Positions 47,162 through 58,922 of a stretch of 64,000 nucleotides of DNA are shown here, in pieces; position 1 is the first letter of the stretch; each line of letters opens with the position of its first letter. Below the pieces are notes generated by a model. The model worked only from the letters and a program-made list of their open reading frames with translations, was not told the DNA's origin and searched no databases. The stretch is from Lunularia cruciata (Eukaryota; Streptophyta; Marchantiopsida; Lunulariales; Lunulariaceae): positions 53,301,034 through 53,365,033 of the forward strand of contig OX419762.1 in NCBI GenBank assembly GCA_948567375.1, read 5' to 3'. The position numbers were made by a program, and so were the translations under genes.

Positions 47162-47517
47162 GATACGCGGCTTCTTACGAAACAGAGCTTACGAGCACTG
47201 GACCCTTGGCCCAAGTGATCGGACTAGATGTTTGATTCACCAACTCTTCATGAACAAGTCTCCTTGGTGAAGAAGACAAATTTCACTTTCTAAGGAAAAG
47301 GTCCGGGTTCACAAGAGAATAAGAACAAAATTTCAGGCGAAGGATTGATTTCTTCAAAACACTCACCATTACAACACAACCTACTCGAGGCAAAAGCACC
47401 ATCCAGCCTACCAGTGCTTGCGGTACGCTGTGCGGCTAACCTAATCAGGAACATGTACACTGCTAAGCCGACACGAACCATCAATGTGCATGCTCTTTTT
47501 ACATCTTGAATATGGAT
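47162..47517 (-). other. Probable EBP1 3' UTR and flank
   Basis: Non-coding DNA directly after the EBP1 stop codon. No clear polyadenylation site can be chosen by eye. Confidence 0.35.
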
Positions 47518-50500
47518 CTATGAGGTGTCCATGCTCTCCGCTTCACCTCCAGCCTCTGCCTCAACTGCCTCCTCTGGACCATCTCCCTTCTTGCCTGCAG
47601 GACAATAGCAACATTGTTGGAGCCGGACTGTCAGTACAACAGATGAGATGCAAATATCCAGATGATGAACGATATCTAGCGCAGGAGCTAGAGGGCTCTT
47701 TTGGGACAATAAGGATGGCCTCAACCAAGAGGAAGTTCGACAAACATTAGGGGTAATTATCCTCGAATAGTTTATTGCATTGCTTTTGAAGTTTCCGGGA
47801 GACAGACAACACCAAGTTTTCGACAAGGGACAAGTAAGGGTATAAAAGGAACAACGTAAATAAGACCCCACCTTTCTTTTTCTTGCCGCCACCTTTCTTC
47901 TTAGCCTTAGTACCCAAAGCTAACCAGCCTTTGATTTCGACGTCTTCAAGTGGCTTAGATGGCTGTAGCTCTTGTAGAGCATGTCCAGTAATTCTATCAG
48001 ACCCATTCGGCATAAGCAGAACGGTGAATTTGATGTGAGCCACAAGATCCCCTGCAAACATATCAAGCTATTTGATTAGCTTGCACATTACACAAATATG
48101 GAACATACGAAGTGGACATTACCACTGGTGTGGTAGCACGTCTGATGTAGTACCTGGCTTCTCATGGAGGACAGGGTATGGCTGAAGCAATTCATGGTTG
48201 ACACATTCCACAAGACCAAGACGGGCCCGCTTTTCCTCAAGAGCCCTGTTAACAGCTCAACATTGAGAAATTTTAGTTTCAACCCCACTATAACCAGATC
48301 CAACCGTTCCAACGTGAGGAGAAAAATGTAGGAGAGAAACAGTGATCATATTCGCAAGTTGTGAAATTCCACTAACTATGAGTTTCCCCATCTATGCAAA
48401 ACTTTGTGTTAACCGTAACAAGAATTCAAATGAGAAGAGGCTCGAAGGAGAACCTTGCGGTGAAGGGCATGATCGGAAACTTGGTGTTAATCTCACTGAA
48501 AATGAACCTCGACGCTTTCATCTTCAGATGGTAACTCTTGTCTACCGCCCGCTTGTAGACTGTCGTTTGTTTCTCATCAAGAAGCTTCGGCTGTAAGTAT
48601 ACGCTCCCAGTTAGAGGCTACTCGAAACTATAAAGCTTTAAAAAGAAAGTGAACTGGACTCCACGTATGGTACACAAGAGGATCAAGGGGCTTCGCGTAT
48701 GTCCCACTCCGCGTTTTGTATCTACAGGAAGGGCTGCCTGCTTCCATGTACTAGATCTCGTCTCGAAGTATGTTCATCAAAGCGTTGCACTACGTCTCAG
48801 TAAACTTCTGTAACAGGCCAGCTTATGCGAAAGACTTGGGTGTTCCTCCTCTAACTACCATGCAGATTGATTCATAATTACAATCAAACCAGCTTCAACG
48901 AGGAATGAAGATTTGCACATCTACGTAAGTATGATCCGCTATACGGAAGGTTGTCAAAGCCTTTGATGTAAGCACGTAAAGTACATGAACATCTCATTTT
49001 ATCAACCGTTATGCGAGCTCTAGGATGTTTCAAGAAGCCCCATGCAAGATAAGTAGCACGAAATTCATATGCCACTCACCTTTCCGTCTCCGGTGCTGGT
49101 TACAATATCAATAGCATAAACTTCATTCTCTTCAAACTCCGCATCATCAACACGAGTTTCGGGGTTTGCTGCGCTCAAAATCACTTTATTGGCGTCAATC
49201 ACAAATTGCTTCATCTGGTGACTAAGTACTCCTTCGGCAATCTTGCAATCGTAAGCAGCAGCCACCTTCTGTAGGGCTTCTGTTACATCCTTGTTCTGAA
49301 AACGGGGAAACGGGAGTTTGATTAGGCAGAGATTCGATGCGGTGAAGAAACGGACTAAATACGCTTGTCATGCTCCATGCAAACGCCAATGACGCATCCT
49401 TACAGAGTGTATCGTACTTTGCAAAAAAACACAGAGAGCTTCACATCTAATTATGACCACTATGGGAGAAACATGAAGCAACCCGATTGTAAAGTTAATT
49501 GTAAGCTCATAAACTACCTTCTTTCCTGGCCTGACCAGCCTGAGAGCAACCTCAGCGGCAGTATTAGCTGCAGCAATGACATCAGCGGCTCTCCCAGTTA
49601 ATGGACCGTCTTGAATGACGTGAGTGTGAGCGACAACCGCCACGAAGCCATCGATGTGACAGCCTAGATCGCTGTCAAAACAGACGTACATATATGTATC
49701 ATAGCCTGGACAACCATTTCATTAAACGGAATAGGGCAGTTTAATTAGTTTTAATGCAATTTAGAAACTGCTTCCAGAAGAAGACATACTTGGTGAAAAT
49801 GGTGACCAAAGAAGGGTACGGGCCTTCCTTTATGACACTGGGGATAACAAAGAACAGATGCTTAGCTGAGAGGATGAGGCAATAGAACTGACAAAAATTC
49901 ATACATTTTCACCATATCTCCGGCGGAGACAGTCGATTCATCACTAGCCAACGGTGAGTTGTGGCAGACAGTGTTGTTGAGTGATACACAAGTCGGAAAT
50001 GCAACTCCCTTCTCGATTTTTTTCTTCGAGTGTTTGAACATATTGGCGGTGAGACTGCAATCGTGAGAAAGTAGAGCAAGAGTAAGGTTTCATGATGCCA
50101 ACAATTTTACGTCATGTAGATGCAAGTTGCTCTCGTCGTGCACGCACATTACCAAGCTCACTACTCCAGTAAGTAGACGGCTTGAACATTGGAGATAGTC
50201 TGCACTAGCTCGGAAACAAGAGACTTAATGGAAGTGCCACCTCAACCAGGAGGCACCGTGTAGGATCCTCACGAGCAGATAGTAACTTCTATTATCACAA
50301 AACTCCTTCCTCGTGTCATTATCTATCCCAAAGGTATGTTGAGTTGAGATCGACAATCGCAGGCTACTCAATCCAGTAGGAAGAAACCCGTGACGTAAGT
50401 AAAGCATAGAATCAAGAACCATTGTAGATATTAAGGGGGCAGTGAATTTAACAAGCTGTGTGTGATGGTGCAGAACTTCATGACGTATAAAACTTGACCG

Positions 50501-51118
50501 CATCGTACAGTGGTGACCGTGGACAACACAGCTTGTGAGGTACTTACTCTCTGATCACAGAGTCTCCCTTCTCACATAAGTCGACCACTTTGGCTCCAGC
50601 TTTGCACTCGGCCACTACTAATTGTAGAGCCTCTGAGATCAAAAAGTTCCAGAATCACAGGATAGCGTTAGACCTAAAATGACGACTAGAGAACGAAACC
50701 CGTAGACGCGCATCGCTGAACCAAGTGAGAATTTGGGTGAAAAATCTCCTTGAAAGGGCAATGTGAACGCATCACTCGGCTTCGAAGGCACATCTGCCCT
50801 TCCCATTGCCATTCGCGAATGCATTCCATTCCCGTCATAATTTTCTTTCACATGCGTGGACATCTCACCTTACATCTGAATCCCAAAACCTCTAATTTGA
50901 CGCCATTACCTTGGATGAACTTCTACGACCTCTCTCGAACCTACGCCATGGATCATATTCAATAGAAGTAGTTTCTTTTCTTCTCGGCTACCAAACCTCA
51001 AGGGTTATGGGAAACACAACTTACTATTAACAATTTCGGCTGCATTTTTATACTTCGTGACGACATCCGCAGAAGTGAGGTCGAGCTCCTTCTCCTCCTT
51101 GTTCTCTTCGTCTGACAT
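47518..51118 (-). CDS. EBP1: ERBB3-binding protein 1 (EBP1/PA2G4) homologue, nine exons
   Basis: Exons 51118-51025, 50632-50548, 50054-49905, 49671-49518, 49295-49080, 48590-48454, 48245-48154, 48051-47872 and 47594-47518 join at GT-AG sites, all in phase. They give 394 residues, close to the 392 of Arabidopsis EBP1. The protein has a methionine-aminopeptidase (pita-bread) fold that is normally enzymatically inactive. In plants EBP1 promotes cell growth and acts in nucleus, nucleolus and cytoplasm with ribosomes and structured RNA. Visible landmarks: start [83 protein letters not shown]; and a Lys-rich tail ([10 protein letters not shown]) expected to bind RNA and direct nucleolar location, ending ESMDTS. 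I saw no damage. Identification is certain at family level. Confidence 0.97.
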
Positions 51119-52300
51119 TGCTATCGGTGCACCACTAAAAATTGCTCCTCTACTTCGCACGCTTGACACGAAGGAAGAACCCTACGATCTACAACTTATT
51201 GCAAGCCCTTCCGCTACAACTACCTACAAAACTACGCGCTTTCGCTCCGAATTTCGCAACTTCCACTGATTTTTCCGCTGATACACGAGCCCAACTTCAA
51301 GGTCGTCGATCAAGTCTCGTGCCTGCACGTTAAGGGAAAGATTCAAGCGAGCCAAGCCAAACCCAAGCGAAAGCAGCAGCTCACGCGGGAGCAACAGGGG
51401 AAGGATGGACAATGCTGTACACGCTTGTTGCAAGTTGAGGGTGGTAGGGATGAACGGCGGCGAAACAGGGGCCGGGTTCCCTAGGAGCCAGAACGCAAAC
51501 CACCGATCCGGTAATAGTGTTCTCCGTTCCGGCGAGGCTTCCAGATTTCCGGCTATATGTCGTTACATATCAAAAGACGATACAATTCTTCTAAGTACTA
51601 GAAGACAACGAATATATTAGATACATATACGGTTCAGATTTCTGTTTGTTTTACTACAAGTGAATGCAGTTACTTTTTCTGTACCTTTCTGAATGCAAAT
51701 GAATATACTATGCGTTCTAAGTTTTACCAAGACCTTTGCACAAAGCATCACACATTAAATATAAATACAATATAAATAAATAATAAATAATAAACTTGTT
51801 TTATTATATGCCACTGGCCTTTTCCATGTGTCCTTTTCAAGTTACTTGCTGCAGTGGTAACACATAGAAGATGATGGGAACTCTTACCTTCTCAACTATC
51901 TTATTTAAAGGGCTCTTTCTTATTGTGTTGAACTAGTGCTGAGGTTGAGGAAGTGGAGAAACAAACAGAAAAATTTCTCCATGGCACTAGATTTCAAATT
52001 AGCATTGTCGTATTAGCATGGCAATCTGGCTGCACCTATACAATATATATCTTCGGATTGACTGCATCACAAGAAATTGTTATGTGCAAGGTTTATTATG
52101 TGTCTACTGCTTATACTTCAATTGTTTAGACTTCTTTACTAAACCTGTGGATCAATTCATTTAATTAGCTTTACATAAGGTAGCTAATGAGAGGCTTAAT
52201 ACGGTCTTATACTCATGTTCTATCTTGTAATATCCTCCGAAGCATTCGATACTACGCGTTTAGAAACGAGGTTTAGAAAGTTCGAGTTGAAATCCGCACT
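51119..52300. promoter_or_regulatory. EBP1 5' UTR and promoter region
   Basis: 51119-51550 is GC-richer and is probably the 5' UTR and core promoter of EBP1 on the minus strand. 51600-52200 is AT-rich. No gene lies here. Confidence 0.4.
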
Positions 52301-52447
52301 TTGGAAAGACTACTGGGGAAGTTAACAGGTGCCGGGAATATGTACAGAACGCTGACGCAAATCCGATCCACCCGCTCTATATCACGGGTATCCAATCCTA
52401 TCCTTGTTCACAGGCTTTCGCTTCCGTTTCCAAACCCCAAATGCCGG

Positions 52448-52456
52448 CTAGGGTTT
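52448..52456 (+). promoter_or_regulatory. Telo-box-like motif CTAGGGTTT
   Basis: Reverse complement of the plant telo-box AAACCCTAG, upstream of the weak plus-strand transcript candidate. A second similar word (CTAGGGTTC) lies at about 52668. Confidence 0.25.
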
Positions 52457-52871
52457 TCGCTTCCCCACACACATTTGCGGTTTTGGCTCCTGTCGCATGC
52501 AAGGCAGCTATGGCGCTACAACACAGTCCTGTTGTGCGCCAGTTTCTGATGTCCGGGCACGATTTGCTTGGTCCGGGATAGATGCAGAGGATACAGTTGG
52601 GTGGGTTTTCCTGTCCGTCGACCTCGTTGAAACCCTATGTATGGGATGAGAGAACTGTTCTGAAGGCCTAGGGTTCACAGTTTGCGGAGTGTTCACCATT
52701 GGGATCTCAAAGTAATGAACAGATAACGATCGTTGTATATTTCGCATTTTGTGACAGGGTCGAATTTATCAAATTGCCTACCGTATTTTGGGTTTAGGTA
52801 CAGAAATTCACAAGCCTTGATTGCAGGAGACGGAAGTCGCTAAAGAACATTGACGGAACACGCAATTAGAA

Positions 52872-53058
52872 ATGGCCCCGGTAGGCGTTCAACTTCATGT
52901 CCAGGTAGTTGCCCTATTCGCTTAGCTTTCTCTGATAGGCCTTGAATTGTGACTTGTCGATTTGAAACTAACATTTTGATTCTAAGATATCCTCAGTAAG
53001 AAGTGACTATGACGGAGTAACTACGGAAGGTGAGCTGTTTGTGCCAGGTTTTCACCAG
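52872..53058 (+). CDS. Possible short spliced coding start (uncertain)
   Basis: ATG at 52872 opens 11 codons (MAPVGVQLHVQ) to a CAG/GTAG donor at 52904. The next acceptor, ending CTAAG, opens 24 codons at 52987-53058 (ISSVRSDYDG to PGFHQ) in the same phase. A plausible acceptor TTGCAG also precedes the ATG at about 52827. I recognise no family and find no convincing continuation. It may be the first exons of a small gene, a micropeptide or chance. Telo-box words upstream mildly favour a real transcript. Confidence 0.2.
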
Positions 53059-54350
53059 GTCGGTATCTTACTTTTAAAATTATTTTCCCCTGGGTGTAGT
53101 GAACTGCACACGATGATCCTTCGTCTTCAGTTGTAGATGAAGCAGCTAGCAGCTACCTCTCGGTCTTGATATAGAATCATTTAGAACACTTGGAACTTCA
53201 GGTTTATTTCATAATGCTTGCCATACTTCGTCGGATCCGGCTATGACCTGTCCTCGAGTTGCTTCCTTGTTCTGCAAACGAACTATTCATTCTTGTTTTT
53301 TGTCATTTTCATTTCGTGTTATGATGCTAAGGACTGTCGGTCTGTCTACATTCCTGTGTTCTAGCTATATGTAGGATTGAAAGTTCTCGTGTCTTCCACA
53401 TTCGGGTTCTCTTTACCATGGCTTTGGGCGTTGTTTTGACGACCACCTCGGCATATTTGCCTCCGTCTTTGACTTCATGCAATACCTCAACGGCTTAGTT
53501 GATTGAGCTGGTTTGAGATCTCCAACGTTAATTGTGACCATCATAAAACTCAGGTTGGGTTCAAGATTTTGTGTGGTAGTTGATAATTTCCGACCCTGGG
53601 CTTTGGTCAGTTTGCTCACCAAATTCCGTATAGGGCTCCCATCTTATCATGCGCTTGGTTATAATGAAATGTAGGTTATTCTCAGAAAATCCTTCGTGAA
53701 GGGTTTAGAGATTACCAAACTTTTTCATCTCTTGACCCTAATCTTCGACTAGGGCGTTAGTAAGTTGACTCTTTTACGCTCGTATGTAAGTTGCTTGAAA
53801 ATATATTGTGGTCTGTTCACTTTGTGTTATTAGCCGTCCTGCATATGAGACCCTCAGTTTTACCATCGAGTCTGATTTTACGAATCCCACTGTAGAGAAG
53901 GTTACATAATGCTAGCGATTTGGGTAGCGTGGGAGTTGCCACCAGACGGGGCCTTGTCCCGTTTTGGTTTACTGGTGGCTGGTGCAGTCCATCGGCAATT
54001 TGGTTCAGACACCAGTAGTTTACCCTTGTTCAAAATTCTGATCACTGTTATCGACATCGGATGACCATACCCAAAGTTAAGAAACTGCTTATTGAAAACG
54101 AAGAATGGTCCCCCTTGCCCTTAGGAGATAACGATCTGAAACTTCTTGTGGAAGCACACGAGTTCGGCATGTTCAGCTTCGGGTGTCCTGTCAGCTATTA
54201 AGAGCTTATCGGCATCTTCTTAGACCCAACAGCAGTAGAAACTTGCAACGAATCCTGTACATCTATCCGTCAATTTGCATATGTCAAGCCAGGTTTCAAT
54301 CAATCCGTCTCTGAATCCCACGATACCCTCCTAAGACGAAAAGCAAGGAA
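53059..54350. other. Genic-looking non-coding DNA
   Basis: Balanced composition with T-rich tracts like plant introns or UTRs. The minus-strand frame 53413-53622 has no recognisable content. No gene can be supported. Confidence 0.3.
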
Positions 54351-54354
54351 ACAC

Positions 54355-54545
54355 GAAACAGAGTAACAAATGGACGTAGTCAGAGAAAGATACAAACACG
54401 CACTAGATGCTATGTGGTCGCGATCAAAGGGGTCCCCTTTGATCACGATTGAGAGGCGATATGGTAGCTAGTAAACAGTAAACAGAGAATCAAATGGACA
54501 AACACAAACATGCACAAGATCTCATATGGTAGATCCCTTCGACCA
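54355..54545 (+). repeat. Diverged tandem repeat with an embedded palindrome
   Basis: 54357-54420 and 54476-54535 share AACAGAG-AACAAATGGAC, ACAAACA-GCAC and the ATATGGT/TATGTGGT end. Between them GATCAAAGGGG (54422-54432) and CCCCTTTGATC (54434-54444) form a perfect 11-bp palindrome around one base. Confidence 0.55.
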
Positions 54546-54711
54546 TTATGGAGCAGTAATTTACACCACTTGCCGTAAAGGGTACCAAAGTCACAGGAGC
54601 AAACTTTGAAGCACGGGATTATATTCTACAGACCTCTCCATAGAACAGAAGAATTATCCGCAAAACTAACCGCGATGGACATATTACGAGTTCCAACTTA
54701 TCAATTCGCTT

Positions 54712-54905
54712 ATGAAGTTTCTTGCCCATTACTTAAAAAAGTAGAGTGAACCAAGGTTATGGATCTGAACATCCAAAGCATTTTGGTAAGATAGAAAGTT
54801 GATGTACCTGGACTACTTTGCTATGTACCTGAAGTTTCTTGCCAATTACTTTTAAAAGGAAATGTACTCAGGTTATGGACCTGAATATTCAAGGTATTTG
54901 GTGAA
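54712..54905 (+). repeat. Tandem duplication of about 117 bp period
   Basis: GAAGTTTCTTGCC-ATTACTT, GGTTATGGA-CTGAA and CAA-G-ATTT-GGT recur in order at 54714-54790 and 54831-54905. Diverged. No function seen. Confidence 0.65.
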
Positions 54906-56017
54906 CAAAACGTAACTGTCGCTTGAAGACCCCAGATCAGTGTGGTAAGTAGTGATTGAAGGGATTATGGTAAATAAATGCTGGAATCAATTTTACTTGG
55001 CAACATGAACGCTGGGTTACCATTGGGTAGTAACCATGAGCCCAAGCTACAGAGAAAATAATCTGCAATATAAACTACTAACTTTCTACTTTTTGAAACA
55101 GAAAGCGAAGCACACACCAGATAAGATAAAGAACTACTGAAAAGGAATATACAAAATTCATGTACAAGCTGCAGACTTCTCTTGAGCATGTCTCTGGCCT
55201 GAAGAGTCGTAGACGAACAAGGAAGTTTTTGAGGACTAAAGGTTCCTGACGATGATACCATAAGAGCGCAGAAGTGCTTTTTCTACAAGATCTACAGTCC
55301 TCTGTTTCAGTAAAGACGAAAGGATGTAGATGTGCATCGCTCTAAAGATAAATAAATTATTTGTGCACAACTTTCTACCTGGCTTTGTGAAATATAACGC
55401 TTAGTTAAGTCTAGAGTCATTCCTTGATCCCAAATTAGATTTATTGTTCCTATAGAAAATACAGAATAAAGCCTGATTCTCTGCCATTGTCCCAGACTTA
55501 GCAATTTCCTTTTAATCTGAACATTATCTTACTAAGATTGCATTGTAAGATTAATAACCCTGATGGAATTCTTCAAGAAGCTTCTGTCCATTTTGCTATC
55601 AAGTATGACTCAGGAATTCATACTCAGATTTATCTTGTCTACGGACGTTTCCCTCTTTTGAATAAAGTTTGGAAACAGCAAGAATTGATCCGTCAATCTG
55701 TTCACTTGCTCGTTGTCAAGTTTGCCAGATGACAAACTTGACGAGTACTCTAATGGAGAGTACTTAAATTCGTAAATCTTTATATATCTTCATCCACTCC
55801 TCCCACATAATGAAGATACTCAACTCTCTCCAAATTAAAGTGCCTCAACTCGATCAACCTGTAGTTAAGGTAACTGAAAGTACTTATAGTATGTTCGATT
55901 CTCTCCAATGTGAATGAAAGCTCGTTCCTTAAAGTGACATACATACAAAGTTAGAGGTTTTGATAATGATAATAGTTACAGATATTTGTGAGGAACAAAG
56001 CTTCATCATGAAAGTTT
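54906..56017 (-). other. Intergenic DNA and probable 3' UTR of the RING gene
   Basis: No gene seen; small open frames are meaningless. A 10-bp hairpin GTCAAGTTTG / CAAACTTGAC with an 8-nt loop lies at 55716-55743. The part next to 56018 is probably the RING gene's 3' UTR. Confidence 0.35.
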
Positions 56018-58726
56018 TCAATCCATTCGCCTTCTTTTAGATCTGCTACGTATGATATCCTGTACTGCTCCAGCTGTATATCCAGATCCTTCGATAGATG
56101 TTGTATCGGAAGTACTTGTAATTTCTTCCATCCTCAACGATCTTCGTCTACTAGCACTGGGCCTTGAAATGGGAGCCTCACGATAATGTAATCTCAGGTC
56201 TGCTTGGGTTGTCGATCTATTGAGGTGATTGATACGAGGAATTACTATGTTAGTAGTACCTGTGCTTGATTCAGACAAAGAGTTCAGCGTATGAGGTTGC
56301 GTTATTGCGGTGATAGTTTGCTCTTCCAAAACCCTTGAACTCGGTGGCTCCGTTATACCAGCTGAAGGACAAGCACAGGGAACTTGGGTAGGAGGAACCA
56401 CCTCTTCCTCTAGGCGACTAACAGGTTCTACCACCGGTTCAGAGTGAGATAAAGTGCTTGCTGTAAACACGGTCTGAAAGAGCCGAGGTCCGGAATACAA
56501 AGAAGTTGACTGAGTAGGTCTAAAATGATCCACTTGCATGAGAGCTGTTGAACCTGGCTGTTGAAAAGCCTGAACTGGAGTGGTCTCCAAGTTCTCCACA
56601 ATCTTTTCCACGTTTGATAGGCGAGAGCGCATGGCCGCCAACCAATCTCCAGCCTGCATGGGGTTTATGGTGACGAGCCGGCTGAGGGTCGAAGAATCAT
56701 CCCCTCCTCCTCCTGCACCAGAAATTCCTACATCCACAGGCATGTGCATTTGAGTCATATGGTGCTGCTGCCTTGATGGTCGACTTGGTGTCTGAATCAC
56801 AACTCCTGGTCCACCTGAACTATTGCTGGAGAAATTTTCTGCGCCGGAATTGTCCGACGTCATGGTTCCTTCGATACTCCCAAGGCGTCCTTGCACTGCA
56901 GACATCCAGGCGGCTGCCTGCACTGGGTTCACGGGTCCTACCATGCGACTAATATTCACAATGTCCTCCCATTCTTGAGACAGTAAAGCAGCCGCCGCTA
57001 TCATTTGCCGACGTTCGTCCACTCTGTCTGTCAAGTTGGACATGGAAGATGAATTTATTCCGCTTCGAGCAGATGCTGCCAGAGCTGCTCGCAGCTGCTC
57101 TCTCCTCTCAGACATTCGACGTTGCAAAAATTCTGGCCCCGTGCTGCTGGCCCTATTTCCATTCCCTCCACGTTGATTATCTTGGTGCATGCTGTTGTTA
57201 ACACCGGTTGACCCCAACTGTGTCTGTGTAGGAGTGCCACCACCTTCCCCTCCACCACCTGAACCGGTGTTCTCTTGTGCTGGTCCCTCCGATTGATCAA
57301 TTTCTTCTAGATTTGAATTGCCGCTGGGTCCAAGTCCCGCGATCTCACCCCCTGTAGCAGCTGCAGTTGGTTGACCCACCTGCTCATGAGAGTTATCTCT
57401 CATCATGGGGCCAGAAACCGCTTCCTCAACCTGCAAAGTATTGCCAGACCCGAGAACCTGAGAATCGGGAAGACCTCTGGCCTCTTGCTGATCTCTTTCT
57501 CGTTCTCGTTCCAGAGCCCTTTCTCTTTGCTCCCTCTCACGGCCTCTGTCCTCTCTCTCCCTCAGCTGCCTCGCGCTCTCAACCCTTCGAGCAGGAGGAC
57601 GCGGTGGAATTCTATCAGCTGCTGACCCACCAGGCAACCCTCCTCTAGCAGAGAGTAAAGCACTGCCTTCTCGGCCATATATGGGAGTAATAGAGCTTTC
57701 ATCAATCGCTCCTTTGCAAACCGGGCACTCCTTGTGATACGAGTGAATGTGCAACCATCGGTAAAGACACGGCCAGCAAAACAAATGACCACAGCAAGTG
57801 ACTACAGCTTCATTTGCTTTCTGAAAGCAAATGTTGCATTCAAAATTTTCCCCTATACTACTGTAATTTTCCTCTAACCCCTTGAGCTTTGAATCATCGA
57901 GCCTTGCTGCAACTGCTCCTGCTCCTGCTGCAGCAATGCTCGTGTCACCAAAACCCCCTCCCGCTTCTATCACTGAAATCCGAGCTGTGGGAACCTCGGA
58001 CATCGATCTGGACCTTAGGCCCAGTGCTCCTCCCCCTTCTGTATCCCCTGCTTCATGCTGCTGCACATTCGCATGATGATGAGCATGATGCTGTATAGCT
58101 CTATTTGCTCGTGATCGTCTCCTTGCTCGCTGCCTCACATGAGGCTGCAAAAGATGAGATGTTCTAGCGTTACTACTTTCATTCTGCTGCTGCACCACTG
58201 CAGCAACGTTCATTTCGGTGGGGATGAATCCCTGCAGGAACCCTGGGGGCTGGGTCATATGCCCATGCTGATTCATGTCCTGTTGAAAGGCTTGGATTTG
58301 GCTCTGCAGATTGGGATGGACTGAAAACGCCGGTGGCAGCCCCATTACATTGGGATATCCCCTGTGATGCCGCAGGTCCTGACCAAAAGCGTTGCCAACT
58401 ACAGTATTGTCCTGGATTAATTGCCCGATGTGCCCCATGGGTAGACTCGATCCTGCCTGTTGCTGTTGTTGTAATCTGCCGTCAATTGGAGTTAGCGGAG
58501 GAGTCTGCATGAATGGGCTCATGATTTGGCAACGGGGAGGACCTTGCGTTGTCATGATTCCTTGATCTCCTCCTCCATTTAAGTTTGTTGAACTCAATCC
58601 CGGGAATGGAATGGACATGGAAAGAGTTGTGTTGGGTGGCGGCTGGGGACTCATGTTGGCCATGGGCATGGATTCCATGGCCGACGAGTCCCCGGGCCTT
58701 TGATCGTTGCTGTGCGAACTGTTCAT
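56018..58726 (-). CDS. RMA/RNF5-type RING finger E3 ubiquitin ligase, long form
   Basis: A 902-residue intronless frame from ATG at 58726. The C3HC4 RING (Cys297, 300, 312, His314, Cys317, 320, 334, 337) reads CGHLFCWPCLYRWL and KECPVCKGAI, the signature of plant RMA and animal RNF5/RNF185 ligases. These recruit ubiquitin-charged E2 enzymes and often act at the ER. Unlike canonical RMA proteins (about 200-300 residues with a C-terminal membrane anchor), this one has a 295-residue Gln/Met/Pro-rich N-terminus. It also has an Arg/Glu-rich probable helix (about 380-418), Gly/Ser-rich linkers, and a C-terminus ending RSRSKRRRMD, which looks like a nuclear signal. I see no membrane segment. A motif NPxQAxxWxxAxxxRLxxxE occurs twice (about 599-619 and 688-707). 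The frame stays open upstream of this ATG, so the true start may be earlier. The ligase class is clear; substrate unknown. Confidence 0.88.
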   Translation of the reverse strand: MNSSHSNDQRPGDSSAMESMPMANMSPQPPPNTTLSMSIPFPGLSSTNLNGGGDQGIMTTQGPPRCQIMSPFMQTPPLTPIDGRLQQQQQAGSSLPMGHIGQLIQDNTVVGNAFGQDLRHHRGYPNVMGLPPAFSVHPNLQSQIQAFQQDMNQHGHMTQPPGFLQGFIPTEMNVAAVVQQQNESSNARTSHLLQPHVRQRARRRSRANRAIQHHAHHHANVQQHEAGDTEGGGALGLRSRSMSEVPTARISVIEAGGGFGDTSIAAAGAGAVAARLDDSKLKGLEENYSSIGENFECNICFQKANEAVVTCCGHLFCWPCLYRWLHIHSYHKECPVCKGAIDESSITPIYGREGSALLSARGGLPGGSAADRIPPRPPARRVESARQLREREDRGREREQRERALERERERDQQEARGLPDSQVLGSGNTLQVEEAVSGPMMRDNSHEQVGQPTAAATGGEIAGLGPSGNSNLEEIDQSEGPAQENTGSGGGGEGGGTPTQTQLGSTGVNNSMHQDNQRGGNGNRASSTGPEFLQRRMSERREQLRAALAASARSGINSSSMSNLTDRVDERRQMIAAAALLSQEWEDIVNISRMVGPVNPVQAAAWMSAVQGRLGSIEGTMTSDNSGAENFSSNSSGGPGVVIQTPSRPSRQQHHMTQMHMPVDVGISGAGGGGDDSSTLSRLVTINPMQAGDWLAAMRSRLSNVEKIVENLETTPVQAFQQPGSTALMQVDHFRPTQSTSLYSGPRLFQTVFTASTLSHSEPVVEPVSRLEEEVVPPTQVPCACPSAGITEPPSSRVLEEQTITAITQPHTLNSLSESSTGTTNIVIPRINHLNRSTTQADLRLHYREAPISRPSASRRRSLRMEEITSTSDTTSIEGSGYTAGAVQDIIRSRSKRRRMD

Positions 58727-58922
58727 GTCAAGCTCGGGTAATGGTGTCGGCAGCTCAACGATCAGAAGCGGGGTGTCGCCGCTGCTTGAGTCACTCTCGC
58801 GCTGCTGAGGCTCCAGTTCGATGACTCCTTCTTGGCGACTTCCTTCTTGTTGATGTTGCGTTGGATCGGTACCGGATGTTTGATCAGCTGTGGATCCAAA
58901 CGCAATAACCGAATGCGATAAA
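58727..58922 (-). other. In-frame upstream extension of the RING gene, possible exon part
   Basis: The frame of the RING protein continues upstream for about 65 codons without a stop and without an ATG. The translation is Ser/Gln/Glu-rich (ELEPQQRESDSSSGDTP, LLIVELPTPLPELD). It closes at a TAG that is itself part of CTTCTGTAG, a good 3' splice acceptor. Either the coding exon begins at that acceptor with the start codon in an upstream exon, or this is 5' UTR open by chance. Confidence 0.4.
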
